A stretch of DNA of 64,000 nt from CAZAQV01 sp964487255 (GTDB taxonomy: Bacteria; Myxococcota_A; Polyangia; Polyangiales; CAZAQV01): contig CAZAQV010000026.1 in assembly GCA_964487255.1 (NCBI GenBank), positions 26,955 through 90,954 of the forward strand, read 5' to 3'. The position numbers and the translations under genes were made by a program. Below are positions 1-9,600 of the stretch, one piece after another. The notes under the pieces are model-generated. The model saw nothing but the letters and a program-made list of their open reading frames with translations, ran no database searches and had not been told where the DNA came from. The first letter of the stretch is position 1. Each line of letters begins with the position of its first letter.

Positions 1-136
1 TGAAGTTGACGAAAACGACGACAACTCCGTGGCGAAGGCACGCAAGAAGGCCCGCAATCGTGCGGACCAGCACATCAAACGCGGGCGCGATTGGCTTCGC
101 AAGTACCTCTCGGAGCATATGGAGGCCAAGTCGTGA
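1..136 (+). CDS. C-terminal end of an unidentified protein (partial)
   Basis: An open frame runs from the window edge to the TGA at 134-136 and encodes the last 44 residues of a protein whose body lies outside the window. The visible tail is strongly basic and helical in character, with many Lys, Arg, Asp and Glu residues. Its stop overlaps the GTG start of the next gene (GTGA at 133-136), so the two are probably translationally coupled and belong to the same operon. No family can be assigned from the tail. Confidence 0.6.
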   Translation, partial: EVDENDDNSVAKARKKARNRADQHIKRGRDWLRKYLSEHMEAKS

Positions 137-1557
137 AGGGCATCGCACTCATCGATTTGGACAACGTGCTCGGCACCATTGATGATCTGGGAGCGGCCTT
201 GCGCATTCTCGAACACGAGCTGCAGCCAAAGGCCGACGACTGGACACTGTGCCTCGCTTTCAACACCGAGACGGTTCAACGGCATCAGCTCAGCTACGAG
301 GACGTGCGTTCCTTCGCTCGGAAGGTGAGCACTTTGCTCGGCGACGACAGCCCGAACGTCGAGCTCGGCATGTGCCTCTCGATGCCGCAGACCGCCGACA
401 CACTTCTCGTCCGATTGCTGCACGAATCACCAACAGAAGACGCCGCAGGTGACTACCATTACGTCGCGCTGGTATCGAAGGACCAAGGCTTATTTCGCTC
501 GCTCGGTGGAAAGCGGCTCTCCTCCTGGCCTGGGCCACCAAAGTGGGACCGCAAGCTCAGCCGAGTCTGGGGCCCCAAGGAGCGCTCGCGACGTACGCCG
601 ATGCAAATGAAGGGCAAACCGGTTGGACCCGAAGCACCCGCATTCGACGTGTTCTACAGCGCATGCGTCGAGTCAAAGTCTGAGGCCGCCTGGGCCGCCG
701 AGAGGAACGTCGATGTTAATCCGTCGCTATCCCTCGTCGAACTGGCTAGCTGGGTTGAGAAGCGGCCTTGGCTGCTCTCACAGCTCGGGGCTACCACGAG
801 CAGTGTTCGCGGCGTGGCTCGCATGTCGCAGTTGCCTTTAGAGGAGCTGCACCTCGGGACGTTTTCGAAACGCGAAGGTGTCGAGCTCAAAGGCAAGCTC
901 GATGCTCCACAATCTGCGCGGTCGCCGCAGCCCGCAACAGTTGGTATCGGAGCGGTCCACTTTGGGGAGCCAGAAGCGACCGTCGCAAGCACGGTTCCAT
1001 TCAGCCTCTTTGCCGAGAACTACGACTACGCACTTTCGTCGAGCGGACTCGACTCGGGGTCGGCACTCGCCCCGCTTGCTGCCTGGCAGGGCAATGACGC
1101 GGAAACTGTGAAGGTCCGCTTTCGTGTGCAGGGAAGTGACCTCGTTTGTGAAGTTCGCCACGGAGAGGACAAGCAACCCAAACTCTGGTGGCTCCACAAC
1201 ACCGCTGCGAAGTCTGTGCTTCGGCTGCGGTGTGCAGACTTACTACCTGGCCAGGTCGATGGGACTGCCTTCGCTCTTCGAAGCAGTGATGCGGCCTATG
1301 CCGTCTCACTCTGCGCTCACGTTCCTCCCGAAACAGCTATTCATGTAGACCGACCCATACCAAAACGAAGCATTGGAGAGGGCTATTGGCTCAGTCCTTC
1401 CGGGTCGAGGGTGCCGGTGGCCGTCTTCTGCACGACGCGACCACTACAGGCAGGAGAGCAAACATTGACTGTTCCGCTCCATCAGGCGGGTAGACACGTC
1501 AGCGTGCGGGATTTACCAAATGATTTCTGGGCCTTGCCCTTGGTGGTGCCGAAATGA
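133..1557 (+). CDS. NYN/PIN-like domain protein, putative RNase
   Basis: The protein has 474 residues from GTG 133, preceded by GGAGG at 121-125. A longer reading from ATG 91 would overlap the upstream gene too far. The N-terminus looks like a NYN (PIN-fold) nuclease: a first strand ending in the acidic motif IDLDN, a second acidic position in QTADTLL, and a third in the strand-turn VSKDQGLF about 125 residues in. NYN enzymes use such clustered aspartates to bind metal and cut RNA. The remaining 300 residues are not recognised; the last 180 look beta-rich. It starts an ATGA/GTGA-coupled operon with Lon-like, HEPN and FHA genes, suggesting a regulated RNase of a conflict system. The NYN call rests on motif reading only. 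Confidence 0.6.
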   Translation: MKGIALIDLDNVLGTIDDLGAALRILEHELQPKADDWTLCLAFNTETVQRHQLSYEDVRSFARKVSTLLGDDSPNVELGMCLSMPQTADTLLVRLLHESPTEDAAGDYHYVALVSKDQGLFRSLGGKRLSSWPGPPKWDRKLSRVWGPKERSRRTPMQMKGKPVGPEAPAFDVFYSACVESKSEAAWAAERNVDVNPSLSLVELASWVEKRPWLLSQLGATTSSVRGVARMSQLPLEELHLGTFSKREGVELKGKLDAPQSARSPQPATVGIGAVHFGEPEATVASTVPFSLFAENYDYALSSSGLDSGSALAPLAAWQGNDAETVKVRFRVQGSDLVCEVRHGEDKQPKLWWLHNTAAKSVLRLRCADLLPGQVDGTAFALRSSDAAYAVSLCAHVPPETAIHVDRPIPKRSIGEGYWLSPSGSRVPVAVFCTTRPLQAGEQTLTVPLHQAGRHVSVRDLPNDFWALPLVVPK

Positions 1558-1634
1558 CAAATTCGCAGAAAAAGCGTCAGAAGGTGTCAGATCACCGGCG
1601 CGCCCAGCGTCTCTCTCTTGAAGGGTTGTCATGA
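1554..1634 (+). CDS. 26-residue basic mini-ORF coupling two genes
   Basis: ATG 1554 overlaps the stop of the NYN gene (ATGA, 1554-1557). Its own TGA at 1632-1634 overlaps the ATG of the Lon-like gene (ATGA, 1631-1634). The frame fills the gap between the two genes exactly. The peptide is rich in Lys, Arg and Gln (begins MTNSQKKRQKV). It may be a real micro-protein, or a translated spacer that carries terminating ribosomes to the next start. No homology can be assigned. Double overlap by chance is possible but unlikely. Confidence 0.45.
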   Translation: MTNSQKKRQKVSDHRRAQRLSLEGLS

Positions 1635-4129
1635 CCGCGGACCAGAAACAGAAAGCAACGCTCGAAGGTCTCAGAGAGGCGATGGCTCACCTGTGGCTCG
1701 AACTTGGTGAGGCTCGTTGGGATCTCGATGTGGTCCTAAGTGAAGAAGACCACCAGAGTGCGGTGCCGCTCGCTGAGTTCGACGTTGAAGGTCACGGCGT
1801 GCTCAAGGCGTTTCGAACCGATGAGGGAACACTTTGGCGGTACCCTGATAGGCGCAGCGAGGATGTTCCTGCTTCCGTGACGACTCACACCTGGTCGCTC
1901 ACAGATGGCGGCGAGTCTTTCGAAACGAAGCTTCACGCCGTCGACCTGGGACCAGCGGCAAACGTGTGGCGTGGCTATCGTTCGCTGCTGCGAGTTGTGG
2001 AGGGCGAGTGTGCGCATCGAGCCACAGACGTTGCTGAGGCTTTGGTTGCCGACCTGACGCAGGGCCAGATAGCGGAAGCACTTCAGCAAGGCCACGCAGC
2101 TTTCGAAGAAGGCGCCGATACCGAAGACGAGACTGAGTCACTGATCGCGCATGCCCTTCGCATTCGCAACGCCCTCGACGAAGCAGTCTTTGCGATAGCT
2201 TCACGAGGCGACGATGTCTCGGCACTGCAGGCTGCGATTAACGACGCCGACGCAATTCATGCAAAGCACGAATCAGCCGTGCTCTTGCTCGACGAAGAGT
2301 TCTACTACGACATTTTCGATGAGCTCCCGACCGAGGGTACCGACTGGCGCTACACGCGCTTTCGACTCGATGCTCATGTTCCCGCTTTTGTCGTCGCCTC
2401 TGGGCTTGAGGCGCTAGAAGAAAAGCCCGTCGCCAAGGTCTTCTCCCTGGCGGAAGCTCGACAAAAGCGGACCGCCTCGGCGGCCGTTCATGATCAGAAG
2501 CTTACTCGCCTCGCCGCTGCAACGTTCGCTGAACCAAGTGTTCAAGCTGAACCAGAGAGCCCCTGCGCTTGGTGGCGAGGGAGCTCCGAGCCAAGACCGG
2601 GGTGTGTGCCCGTTTTGCTGCTAAACGATGCTGCTCAGGCAGGAGTCATTGCAGAGCTTCGCATCACCGTCGAAGAAGATGTGTCGGAGGCATCGGCTTG
2701 GCGCGCCGCGGAGGCACTTCGCCTTTGTGCGAGGCGAGCGATTCGCGATGCGTACTACGCCACTGCGGCCATCACACCACTTGGTGCAGCCCCCCACCCT
2801 TTTGGTGCCCACCGTATTGAGCTCGTGGTCGACAGAACCGCACTCAAAGATGCTTCGCTGAGCATCGAGGGCGCGTCCCTCGGGCTCGCCGCGGCATCGG
2901 CCTTTGCGTCGTTGTGGCTCGGCCAGCCGGTTCCCTCCAATGCCGTGTGTTGTGCGACAGTGGGAGGCCGACGCTATCTCGGGCAAGTGCGCGGACTCGA
3001 AGAAAAGATCCGTGCTGCGGCCTCAAACACAGCTGACCTACGAGTACTGGTCGCTGAGGGTTCGGAGACGCTGTCTTTGGAGTCAGGCAAACTTGTACGT
3101 GTAGCAGAGGTACGTGCTGCCCTTTCTGAGCTCGGACTCGATTTTGATGGCTTCGAAAGTCGCTCTTACGGGTCGATACGTGACCGCAAACGAACCATGG
3201 ACGGACTCGTCGATGACGTCCGAAACGGCGACCGAAAGAAGCACAATGACTCGTGGTCGCAGCTTGGCGACTCTCTGCGCCGAGTCGCGGCAACTTTGCT
3301 AGGAGAGGAGTCCTGCACATCGGAGGCGACCGAAGCGCTCTGTTACGCGGCACTTGCCTTTTCGCACGCTGGGGAATTGGGCGAGGTGACAGACATCTTG
3401 CGTTCACTCAGTCGACCTGAGGGGCTTGGGGTTGAGCTCTGCACGCTTTACGACATCGTTCGGGTCAACCAGCTTATTGACGAAGAGAAGCTCGCTAATG
3501 CGGATGGTCATACAGCGCTGGAACATCTCGAGTCCGGCATCGCTGCGCTTGCAACCGAAAACCCCGAGAGTGATGTTCGCGGCAGCGCACTTGGAACGCT
3601 GGGTCGTGCCTACATGCACCAGCGCATGCTCGCTCAGGCGCTCCCGCTGCTTGAGCAGGCTGTGGTCTTTCACCAGAGGCACTATCCGTACGAAGTGCCT
3701 CGTTCGAGGGTTTATCTGGCGATGTGCCAACGGATGTTGGGGGACCTCGATCAGGCATCGGAACAGCTCGCGCGGGCAGATCGAGAACTTGCGACGAAGA
3801 CGCGAAACTATAGCTACGAATACGAGGAGAGCACGCGCGTATACTTGGAGTACGAGCGAGCACGAGAGTTTGTGGAGCAAAACAACGATCGCGCGGCTCT
3901 TGCGGCAACAGACGCGGCTCTCGCAGGTGCGCCCATCTACTGGTGGCCGACCCTTGGCATCCTGCGTACAAGAGCGTGGGCGCTTACCTCGTTGGGGCTC
4001 CAGGCGGACGCAGACGCATGCGTCTCTGAGATGGAGGCCCTGTCGGTACCACCTGATTCGACTGAGCTACAGGCACGATTTGTGGACGAGGCGAAGGGCC
4101 CCGTCATCACCGACGGGCTTGTCTACTAA
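1631..4129 (+). CDS. Lon-like (S16-type) peptidase domain protein with TPR-like repeats
   Basis: This 832-residue protein has three parts. Residues 1-300 are unrecognised and mostly helical. Residues 325-505 resemble the Lon proteolytic domain: Ser416 lies in EGASLGL, matching the DGPSAG turn of Lon, and Lys459 lies in GLEEKIRAA, matching the GGLKEK motif. The Ser-Lys distance is 43, the same as Ser679-Lys722 of E. coli Lon. Residues about 540-790 form helical TPR-like repeats. There is no AAA+ module, so it is not a Lon protease proper but could be a partner-activated peptidase. The start is coupled by ATGA to the mini-ORF; the next gene begins 3 nt after the stop. The peptidase call is motif-based. 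Confidence 0.6.
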   Translation: MTADQKQKATLEGLREAMAHLWLELGEARWDLDVVLSEEDHQSAVPLAEFDVEGHGVLKAFRTDEGTLWRYPDRRSEDVPASVTTHTWSLTDGGESFETKLHAVDLGPAANVWRGYRSLLRVVEGECAHRATDVAEALVADLTQGQIAEALQQGHAAFEEGADTEDETESLIAHALRIRNALDEAVFAIASRGDDVSALQAAINDADAIHAKHESAVLLLDEEFYYDIFDELPTEGTDWRYTRFRLDAHVPAFVVASGLEALEEKPVAKVFSLAEARQKRTASAAVHDQKLTRLAAATFAEPSVQAEPESPCAWWRGSSEPRPGCVPVLLLNDAAQAGVIAELRITVEEDVSEASAWRAAEALRLCARRAIRDAYYATAAITPLGAAPHPFGAHRIELVVDRTALKDASLSIEGASLGLAAASAFASLWLGQPVPSNAVCCATVGGRRYLGQVRGLEEKIRAAASNTADLRVLVAEGSETLSLESGKLVRVAEVRAALSELGLDFDGFESRSYGSIRDRKRTMDGLVDDVRNGDRKKHNDSWSQLGDSLRRVAATLLGEESCTSEATEALCYAALAFSHAGELGEVTDILRSLSRPEGLGVELCTLYDIVRVNQLIDEEKLANADGHTALEHLESGIAALATENPESDVRGSALGTLGRAYMHQRMLAQALPLLEQAVVFHQRHYPYEVPRSRVYLAMCQRMLGDLDQASEQLARADRELATKTRNYSYEYEESTRVYLEYERAREFVEQNNDRAALAATDAALAGAPIYWWPTLGILRTRAWALTSLGLQADADACVSEMEALSVPPDSTELQARFVDEAKGPVITDGLVY

Positions 4130-4132
4130 GAC

Positions 4133-5536
4133 ATGCAGGCGCTTCGGGATAGGGCTGAAGTCTTTCTTGAGCGTCTCGACAAGGAGGCTAACCGCAGTCT
4201 CTCGGACTCCGCTGCTGTCGGCGGGATGACGAAACTCGGCATCTGCCTAGAGGAGATGCTCGAGGCGGCCGTGGGCCAAGCGTGGGGTAGAGACGCACGG
4301 GAACTCCACAAGATGATCCGCGACGCCGGGCTCATGCCAAGTGCGGGCACTTATGTGCGACTGCTTGCTGACCGCCGGATCACGACTTCAAGCTCAGAGC
4401 ATGTGCTCAGGGAACTTTCCCGTGATGCACGAGCGGGAGACGCGGGACTCCTGGGAAGGCTCGTCGAGCTACGAAATGCAAACACGCACCCTCGCGCGCT
4501 CCCGGTTCACGCCGACCCGGCAACGGGCGTTCTCCTTCGCGAAGCCTATGAATGGTTCAGTCGGGTGCTCGCAAGCGTCGGAACGCACGAGCCATCTCCT
4601 TCGAAAGAAGAGTACAAGCTCGGCTACATCGAGAAGTTTCTTCGCGGTGCCTATGATGAGCTTCGCAACGCGTTTCAACTGCCCAGCGACCAGAACTGGG
4701 ACGGCATCACCGCATTGGTACATCCCGGACAACCGGTTCGCACAAGTGTCTTTCGCATCGACAAGACTCTGGCGACGTTCGTCGTGGGTCGTCACGACAA
4801 ATGCGCCCTCTTCATTCGCGATCGCTGCCTGTCAGCTCGTCATGCTCTGGTCGTCCTTAGCCGACGAGAAGGCGAGCCAACCATCGTGCGTGTCCTGGAC
4901 CTGGCTTCGACGGACGGTATCTGGACTCAAGAGGGGCGAACCCACAGCTCCCTGGTGACGGACGGATCGCTGGCAGTAAACCTGGGCAAGTCCGCGTTCT
5001 TCGTACTCTTACGGCGGGACATCAGCACTCAGGCCGTGCAACTGCCGGGCTTTGACGATCTACCCTTTTCGCATCCTCTCGACGAGTTCAACACAACCGA
5101 GCACTCGGTTGAACTAGGCCTGTCGGCGCTTCGTGCCGCTGGAAAGAAAGCGACACTTCTGACCCTTAGTGGGCTCCAGGCGACAACCAATAGCGCTCCC
5201 GGCGTGGGCCCAACAGGGCGGTCAGGTCTTCTGGTTTTTCATCAGAAGGGCTCCGCGGTGCCGGTGATGGTGGAAACCGCACGGCTTCGATCCGGTTGCC
5301 TCATCGGTCGCGCGCATCGCTGCCACATCAACCTTGGCAGCGTCCCACTCCCCGAACACATCTCGCGAGTTCACGGAATTCTTGTTGAGGTTGCAGGCAG
5401 CCCAATGCTCTTCGATCTCGCTTCCACCACCGGTATTCAGGTGAAAACGGATCGAGTCGGCTGGGTCGATCTCGACAAACACCCCCGAGATGCGCGACTG
5501 GGAGGCACCATCGAACTTGAGTGGCGCTCTTCATAA
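4133..5536 (+). CDS. HEPN-like domain plus two FHA domains
   Basis: The 467-residue protein begins 3 nt after the Lon-like gene. An N-terminal helical region of about 150 residues carries ELRNANTH with Arg114 and His119, the Rx4H signature of HEPN RNases. Two FHA (phosphothreonine-binding) domains follow. The first is near residues 212-295 (VVGR at 217-220, Ser234 and His237 in SARH). The second is near 380-460 (IGR at 391-393, Ser411 and His414 in SRVH, STTG at 431-434). FHA domains normally read Ser/Thr kinase signals, so a kinase may be encoded outside the window. An RNase gated by phosphorylation is an inference. Confidence 0.65.
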   Translation: MQALRDRAEVFLERLDKEANRSLSDSAAVGGMTKLGICLEEMLEAAVGQAWGRDARELHKMIRDAGLMPSAGTYVRLLADRRITTSSSEHVLRELSRDARAGDAGLLGRLVELRNANTHPRALPVHADPATGVLLREAYEWFSRVLASVGTHEPSPSKEEYKLGYIEKFLRGAYDELRNAFQLPSDQNWDGITALVHPGQPVRTSVFRIDKTLATFVVGRHDKCALFIRDRCLSARHALVVLSRREGEPTIVRVLDLASTDGIWTQEGRTHSSLVTDGSLAVNLGKSAFFVLLRRDISTQAVQLPGFDDLPFSHPLDEFNTTEHSVELGLSALRAAGKKATLLTLSGLQATTNSAPGVGPTGRSGLLVFHQKGSAVPVMVETARLRSGCLIGRAHRCHINLGSVPLPEHISRVHGILVEVAGSPMLFDLASTTGIQVKTDRVGWVDLDKHPRDARLGGTIELEWRSS

Positions 5537-5617
5537 CGACCGCGAGGAAAAACGCAGAGCAAGTGTCAGATTGGCGGCCGATCACGCGTCTGTCCTAGGA
5601 GATGAGTTGCTTCAGCG

Positions 5618-6646
5618 ATGTCGCAAACCCGAGACGGAGCGTGCTCTATGGACGGTGAGTTTACCGACAGTTCGGTGGATATGCCGGCTCAAAAGCGGGC
5701 GCACCACCAGAACATCAAAACTCAAGTTGTCTCGCCGGGCCTCGTAACCAACACGACAGAGTTTCTCCGGCGACGCTACGAGGAGATCCGTACGCGAATC
5801 AATCCGCTACATTTGGAGGGAACGTGGGACGTGCTCGTCGTGGCGTATCATTCGGGTGCATCTCCTGTCATGCTCCGCCTCCGGGCGCAGTCCGAACCAG
5901 CGTGTTTCGTGGTCGGCCGTCACACCGAATGCGCACTACCGATCGAAAGCGACCCTGTACTCTCTCTTCGCCACACGTTGCTCATCGCAAGCCAGAACTC
6001 GTCGAGGGGCGTCGTCCTACGCGTGCTCGACCTCTCGTCATCCTGCGGCATGCTCATGGTGGATGGCCAGCCCGAGCGCTCCATAGCGACAAATGGCTCC
6101 CTCGCCGTGCGCATCGGAAACACTGCGTTATTCATTATATATCGTTCAGAGCTCTCACTGGGTCGGCTCGTGCCCTATCATGCGGTCCCGACCGCTGCGC
6201 CTGAGCGCACAACACAGCATAAGCCGGTCGAAGCAGAACTCGAACATAAGAGGTCAGTTTCGCCCTTGAAGTCATCGGTGCTGACCATGTCTGACATCGA
6301 AGGCGATGGAAGCCCGAGACGGCTGGAGCTCACCTTTGAAGCAAAGGGCCGTCGTGCACGCATTTTTGTTACCCAAACGCGTTTGCGCTCGGGTTGTCTC
6401 ATTGGTCGTGACCCGCGCTGCCATATCAGTGCAAACGAAATCTCGTTTGGCGAGGCAGTCTCCCGGCTTCATTGCCTACTCATCGAAGTAGACGGCAGGC
6501 CGACGCTCTTCGACCTCGCCTCAACGAACGGCACTTTGGTTGCCGATCGGCCTATCGATCGAATCGTCATTCCCCAGAGCGGAGCACTGCCGGTCAAGCT
6601 CGCAGAGCACGGTCACCTCATGGTTGTCCGTCCCATTCCTACCTGA
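5618..6646 (+). CDS. Tandem FHA domain protein
   Basis: The 342-residue protein parallels the FHA half of its upstream neighbour: a first FHA with VVGRH and SLRH, a variable linker, then a second FHA with LIGR, SRLH and STNG. The shared LRSGCLIGR segment shows the two genes arose by duplication; this copy lacks the HEPN-like N-terminus. The second FHA keeps the canonical Asn-Gly turn, while the upstream copy has Thr-Gly. Start 5618 (ATG) has a GGAG about 15 nt upstream; ATG 5648 is an alternative. It lies 81 nt after the HEPN-FHA gene and its 3' end overlaps a convergent gene by 8 nt. It is probably a phospho-dependent adaptor. Confidence 0.7.
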   Translation: MSQTRDGACSMDGEFTDSSVDMPAQKRAHHQNIKTQVVSPGLVTNTTEFLRRRYEEIRTRINPLHLEGTWDVLVVAYHSGASPVMLRLRAQSEPACFVVGRHTECALPIESDPVLSLRHTLLIASQNSSRGVVLRVLDLSSSCGMLMVDGQPERSIATNGSLAVRIGNTALFIIYRSELSLGRLVPYHAVPTAAPERTTQHKPVEAELEHKRSVSPLKSSVLTMSDIEGDGSPRRLELTFEAKGRRARIFVTQTRLRSGCLIGRDPRCHISANEISFGEAVSRLHCLLIEVDGRPTLFDLASTNGTLVADRPIDRIVIPQSGALPVKLAEHGHLMVVRPIPT

Positions 6647-9600
6647 CAGCCACTTCTTTCCACTCGTCATCCTTGTCTCTGCGCCAGATGTGAGCGGATA
6701 ATATCTCCCCGGAAAAGTCTCTGTAACCAGGTGCTTCTTGACCGAACTGCAGTGTCCAAGCATCAGGCAACAGTTTTCCTCCGATGTCGTTGCGCACCGC
6801 CCTTACCTCGCCGTCAACGAAGATCTTGGCCGTTGTTCCGAAGTACGCTGCGACAATTGTATACGGCTGCTGAGATGAAGAAAGAGCGCCCAGCTTATAG
6901 GTCGACTTCACGGCGAAGGAGCCCCACGTGGTGTCGAAGTCCAATCTGGGCGAGTCTCCTCCCAATCGAAGTTTGAAGCCGATTCCTGACTTGGGATGAG
7001 CTTGAACACAGACCAAGCCAGCAAAGTCTGCGAGCTCTCTCGGTCGAAGCGTTACTTCGATGACAAAGCCGCCAGCTAGGGCACTTAGAGCAGGGAAAGA
7101 TGTCTCCGTTGCACAATCCGGGAGAGCAAAAGAATCTTCGCTCATAGATCTACTTAGACTAGCCAACTCAAAGCCCTCTAGACAGTCTTGCCACTCTGGT
7201 TGCCACTCCAACATCCCTGGGCGAAGTCGCGACTCGAGCTCGCTTCGTGGTGTCGGGGAAGGCACCATCGCGAGGTCGTGCCATGCACGCGCGGCGTCCG
7301 TGGCGGTCCCGAAGTTCACAACTCGCTCCAACGCATCTTGAAGGCATTCCCGGGGTGCAAGGTTTGGCTGAGAGGTTAGCGCCCCAAACAGTTTCAGGGC
7401 TGCCTCACGTTGCAGCCGAGGTTCGATGAGCTTTTCGAATTCCTTGACCCCAGAACTATAAGCGTTGCTCAGGTCGCGTTGATCGCGTGCCTCTTCCACA
7501 AGCGCGACAAGGCCGGAAATCCGATACCGTCCGACATCCATCCTCTGCACGCAACTCAGTGCACTGTCCCAGTCGTCATGTCTCGCGTAGATACGCGCAA
7601 GATCACGAAGTCGCTCCATCTGCCAATACGCGTCCAAGCCTGCCAGGATCCGCAGAACACCGTCTTCCCACCGCCTCGCCTCTTCTCGTCGGCCTTCTGA
7701 CAAGCACCGCGCAATCGTTCCCACCGCTCGTTTCGCAACCGCCTTCGGTGGCATCTCGTTCGCTGAGACGAGTAGGTCATGAAGGCTTGAAACAGAGCTC
7801 GTGTATTCATAGCGAATCGGTCGGCCCATCCCCTCAGGCGCCGCGGCGCTCAGCTCAACCCAATCGAGTTCTTCCAGCCATCGCGCAAAGTCATTTCGGT
7901 AGTCGCTGCCTTTGGCTAAGCGGGCGGCCGCTCGTCCTAGAGGGTGATCATCGAGCACGTCGAAGCTGTCCTGATATCGACTAACATTCGTCCCCTCCAA
8001 GATGGAGACAAATTGTGTCGACTGACCGTTCCTCGCGGAACGCCCTAGTTCATTGCAAATGCCCAAGCACAGCTCTTCTTGCTGTGCTTCTTTGAGGTCT
8101 ACCTGGCCGACCAACCAAGCCAAGCTCTCGAGGTCACAGACCGTACTCGCGATCGACATCGCGATGTCGACACCATAATCGTGCAAGCTTCTACAAGCTG
8201 CAGCCATGAATGCGGACGCGACTGCACCATATCGTCCTCCACTATCCTGACGTGCCGGCACGACTCGTCGCAACAGAGCTGTAGCCTCCAGAGCATTCCC
8301 GCTGCCCACCGCGAGAAGTGCACAGTAAGCCAGGATGGGGCCGCTAAGTTCCGATGCAAGCCAGCGTGTAACCCATATATTCGTGCTAGCGAGACTGCTT
8401 CCTTGCTCCAACTCTGTAGCCATCGTCTGCCACTTTTCTTTGGCCAAATGGAGCAACGTTTTCTTATCGGGAATGGCCTTGGGTCGCCCGTCTGCACCAT
8501 GCTCAAGCGTCAAGTAGTTCCAGCCCTCGAAGACAGTCGTGAGATCTGAACGAGGTGGTGCACCCTTGCTGTCTCGCCTCTCGTTTCCATCTTCCTGCAG
8601 AGTCTGGGGGAGAAGGTCGAGTGCGCGCTGAATCGGTTGGTTACCGCGCGATTTGAGCGACTGTAGAAGGCCAACTAGCTTTGCGAGTCTGTTCGCGTCG
8701 TTCTGAATGGCTAACCTTATTGCGGCCAGTTGCTTCTTGCTTGGTACGGCGCCAGCAGTGGCTGCCACAAGCCGAAGAACATCCAAGTCCGTGGGCGGCC
8801 AGGCTCGGATAAGCCGTAGACTCTCGACTGCCGAATCCAGAACCTCCCGCAGCTCAGATTCAAAGGAGGGATCCGCAAACACGATGACGCCGACTGAAGC
8901 GCTCCGAGCAACCGCTTCAAGATCGTCGCTGCTCCCCGTTTCGATGACTTGTTGTCCTTGTTTCCGGGCGAGCTCTGCAAGATACGACAAGCCTGCACTC
9001 TGCGGTCCCAAAACGAGTGCGTTTTGGTGCTCTGCTCGGGTGGCTAAAAAAGAGTTGAGTGCATGTGCCTGGGGAAGATCGATAACGATGCTTTTGCCGC
9101 TCGTTCTCTCACGAAAGGCGAAGAAGGTTGGTTCCAACCTGTAGTCTCGTCTTGAGCCGACGTAGTTCGCGTAAGAGCCCAGTCGCTGGGACCATGCGAT
9201 CCGATGCAGCAGCAGTGGCACCCCTTCTTCACACACCACCCAGGGTTCAAGACTTTTTACCGAACTTCCGTCGTCCCACTTCGCAAAATCGCTGGTTGTC
9301 TCAGAAATCCGTCCGGTTCGAAGGTCCTTAATGCTGGACCCCGCCAGCAAGCGCTGCCACCAGTTCAAACTTCCAACCACCTCGCGCCCGCTGGATGCTT
9401 GAAAATCCGTGTAATAGTGAGCCAGTCGGTTCCGGTACAAACGCGCGGCGTCAAACCGTCCTTCAGTCGTTCCGTCGTGTGTAAAACACTCAGCGGCGCG
9501 AAGCATGTACAGCCATGTCCCAAAGCCCGGAGAAAACGCCGACGAATCATTCTCCTGAACTGTCTTGCGCACCTTGGTGGGCCACTGGTCGATTCTTTTT

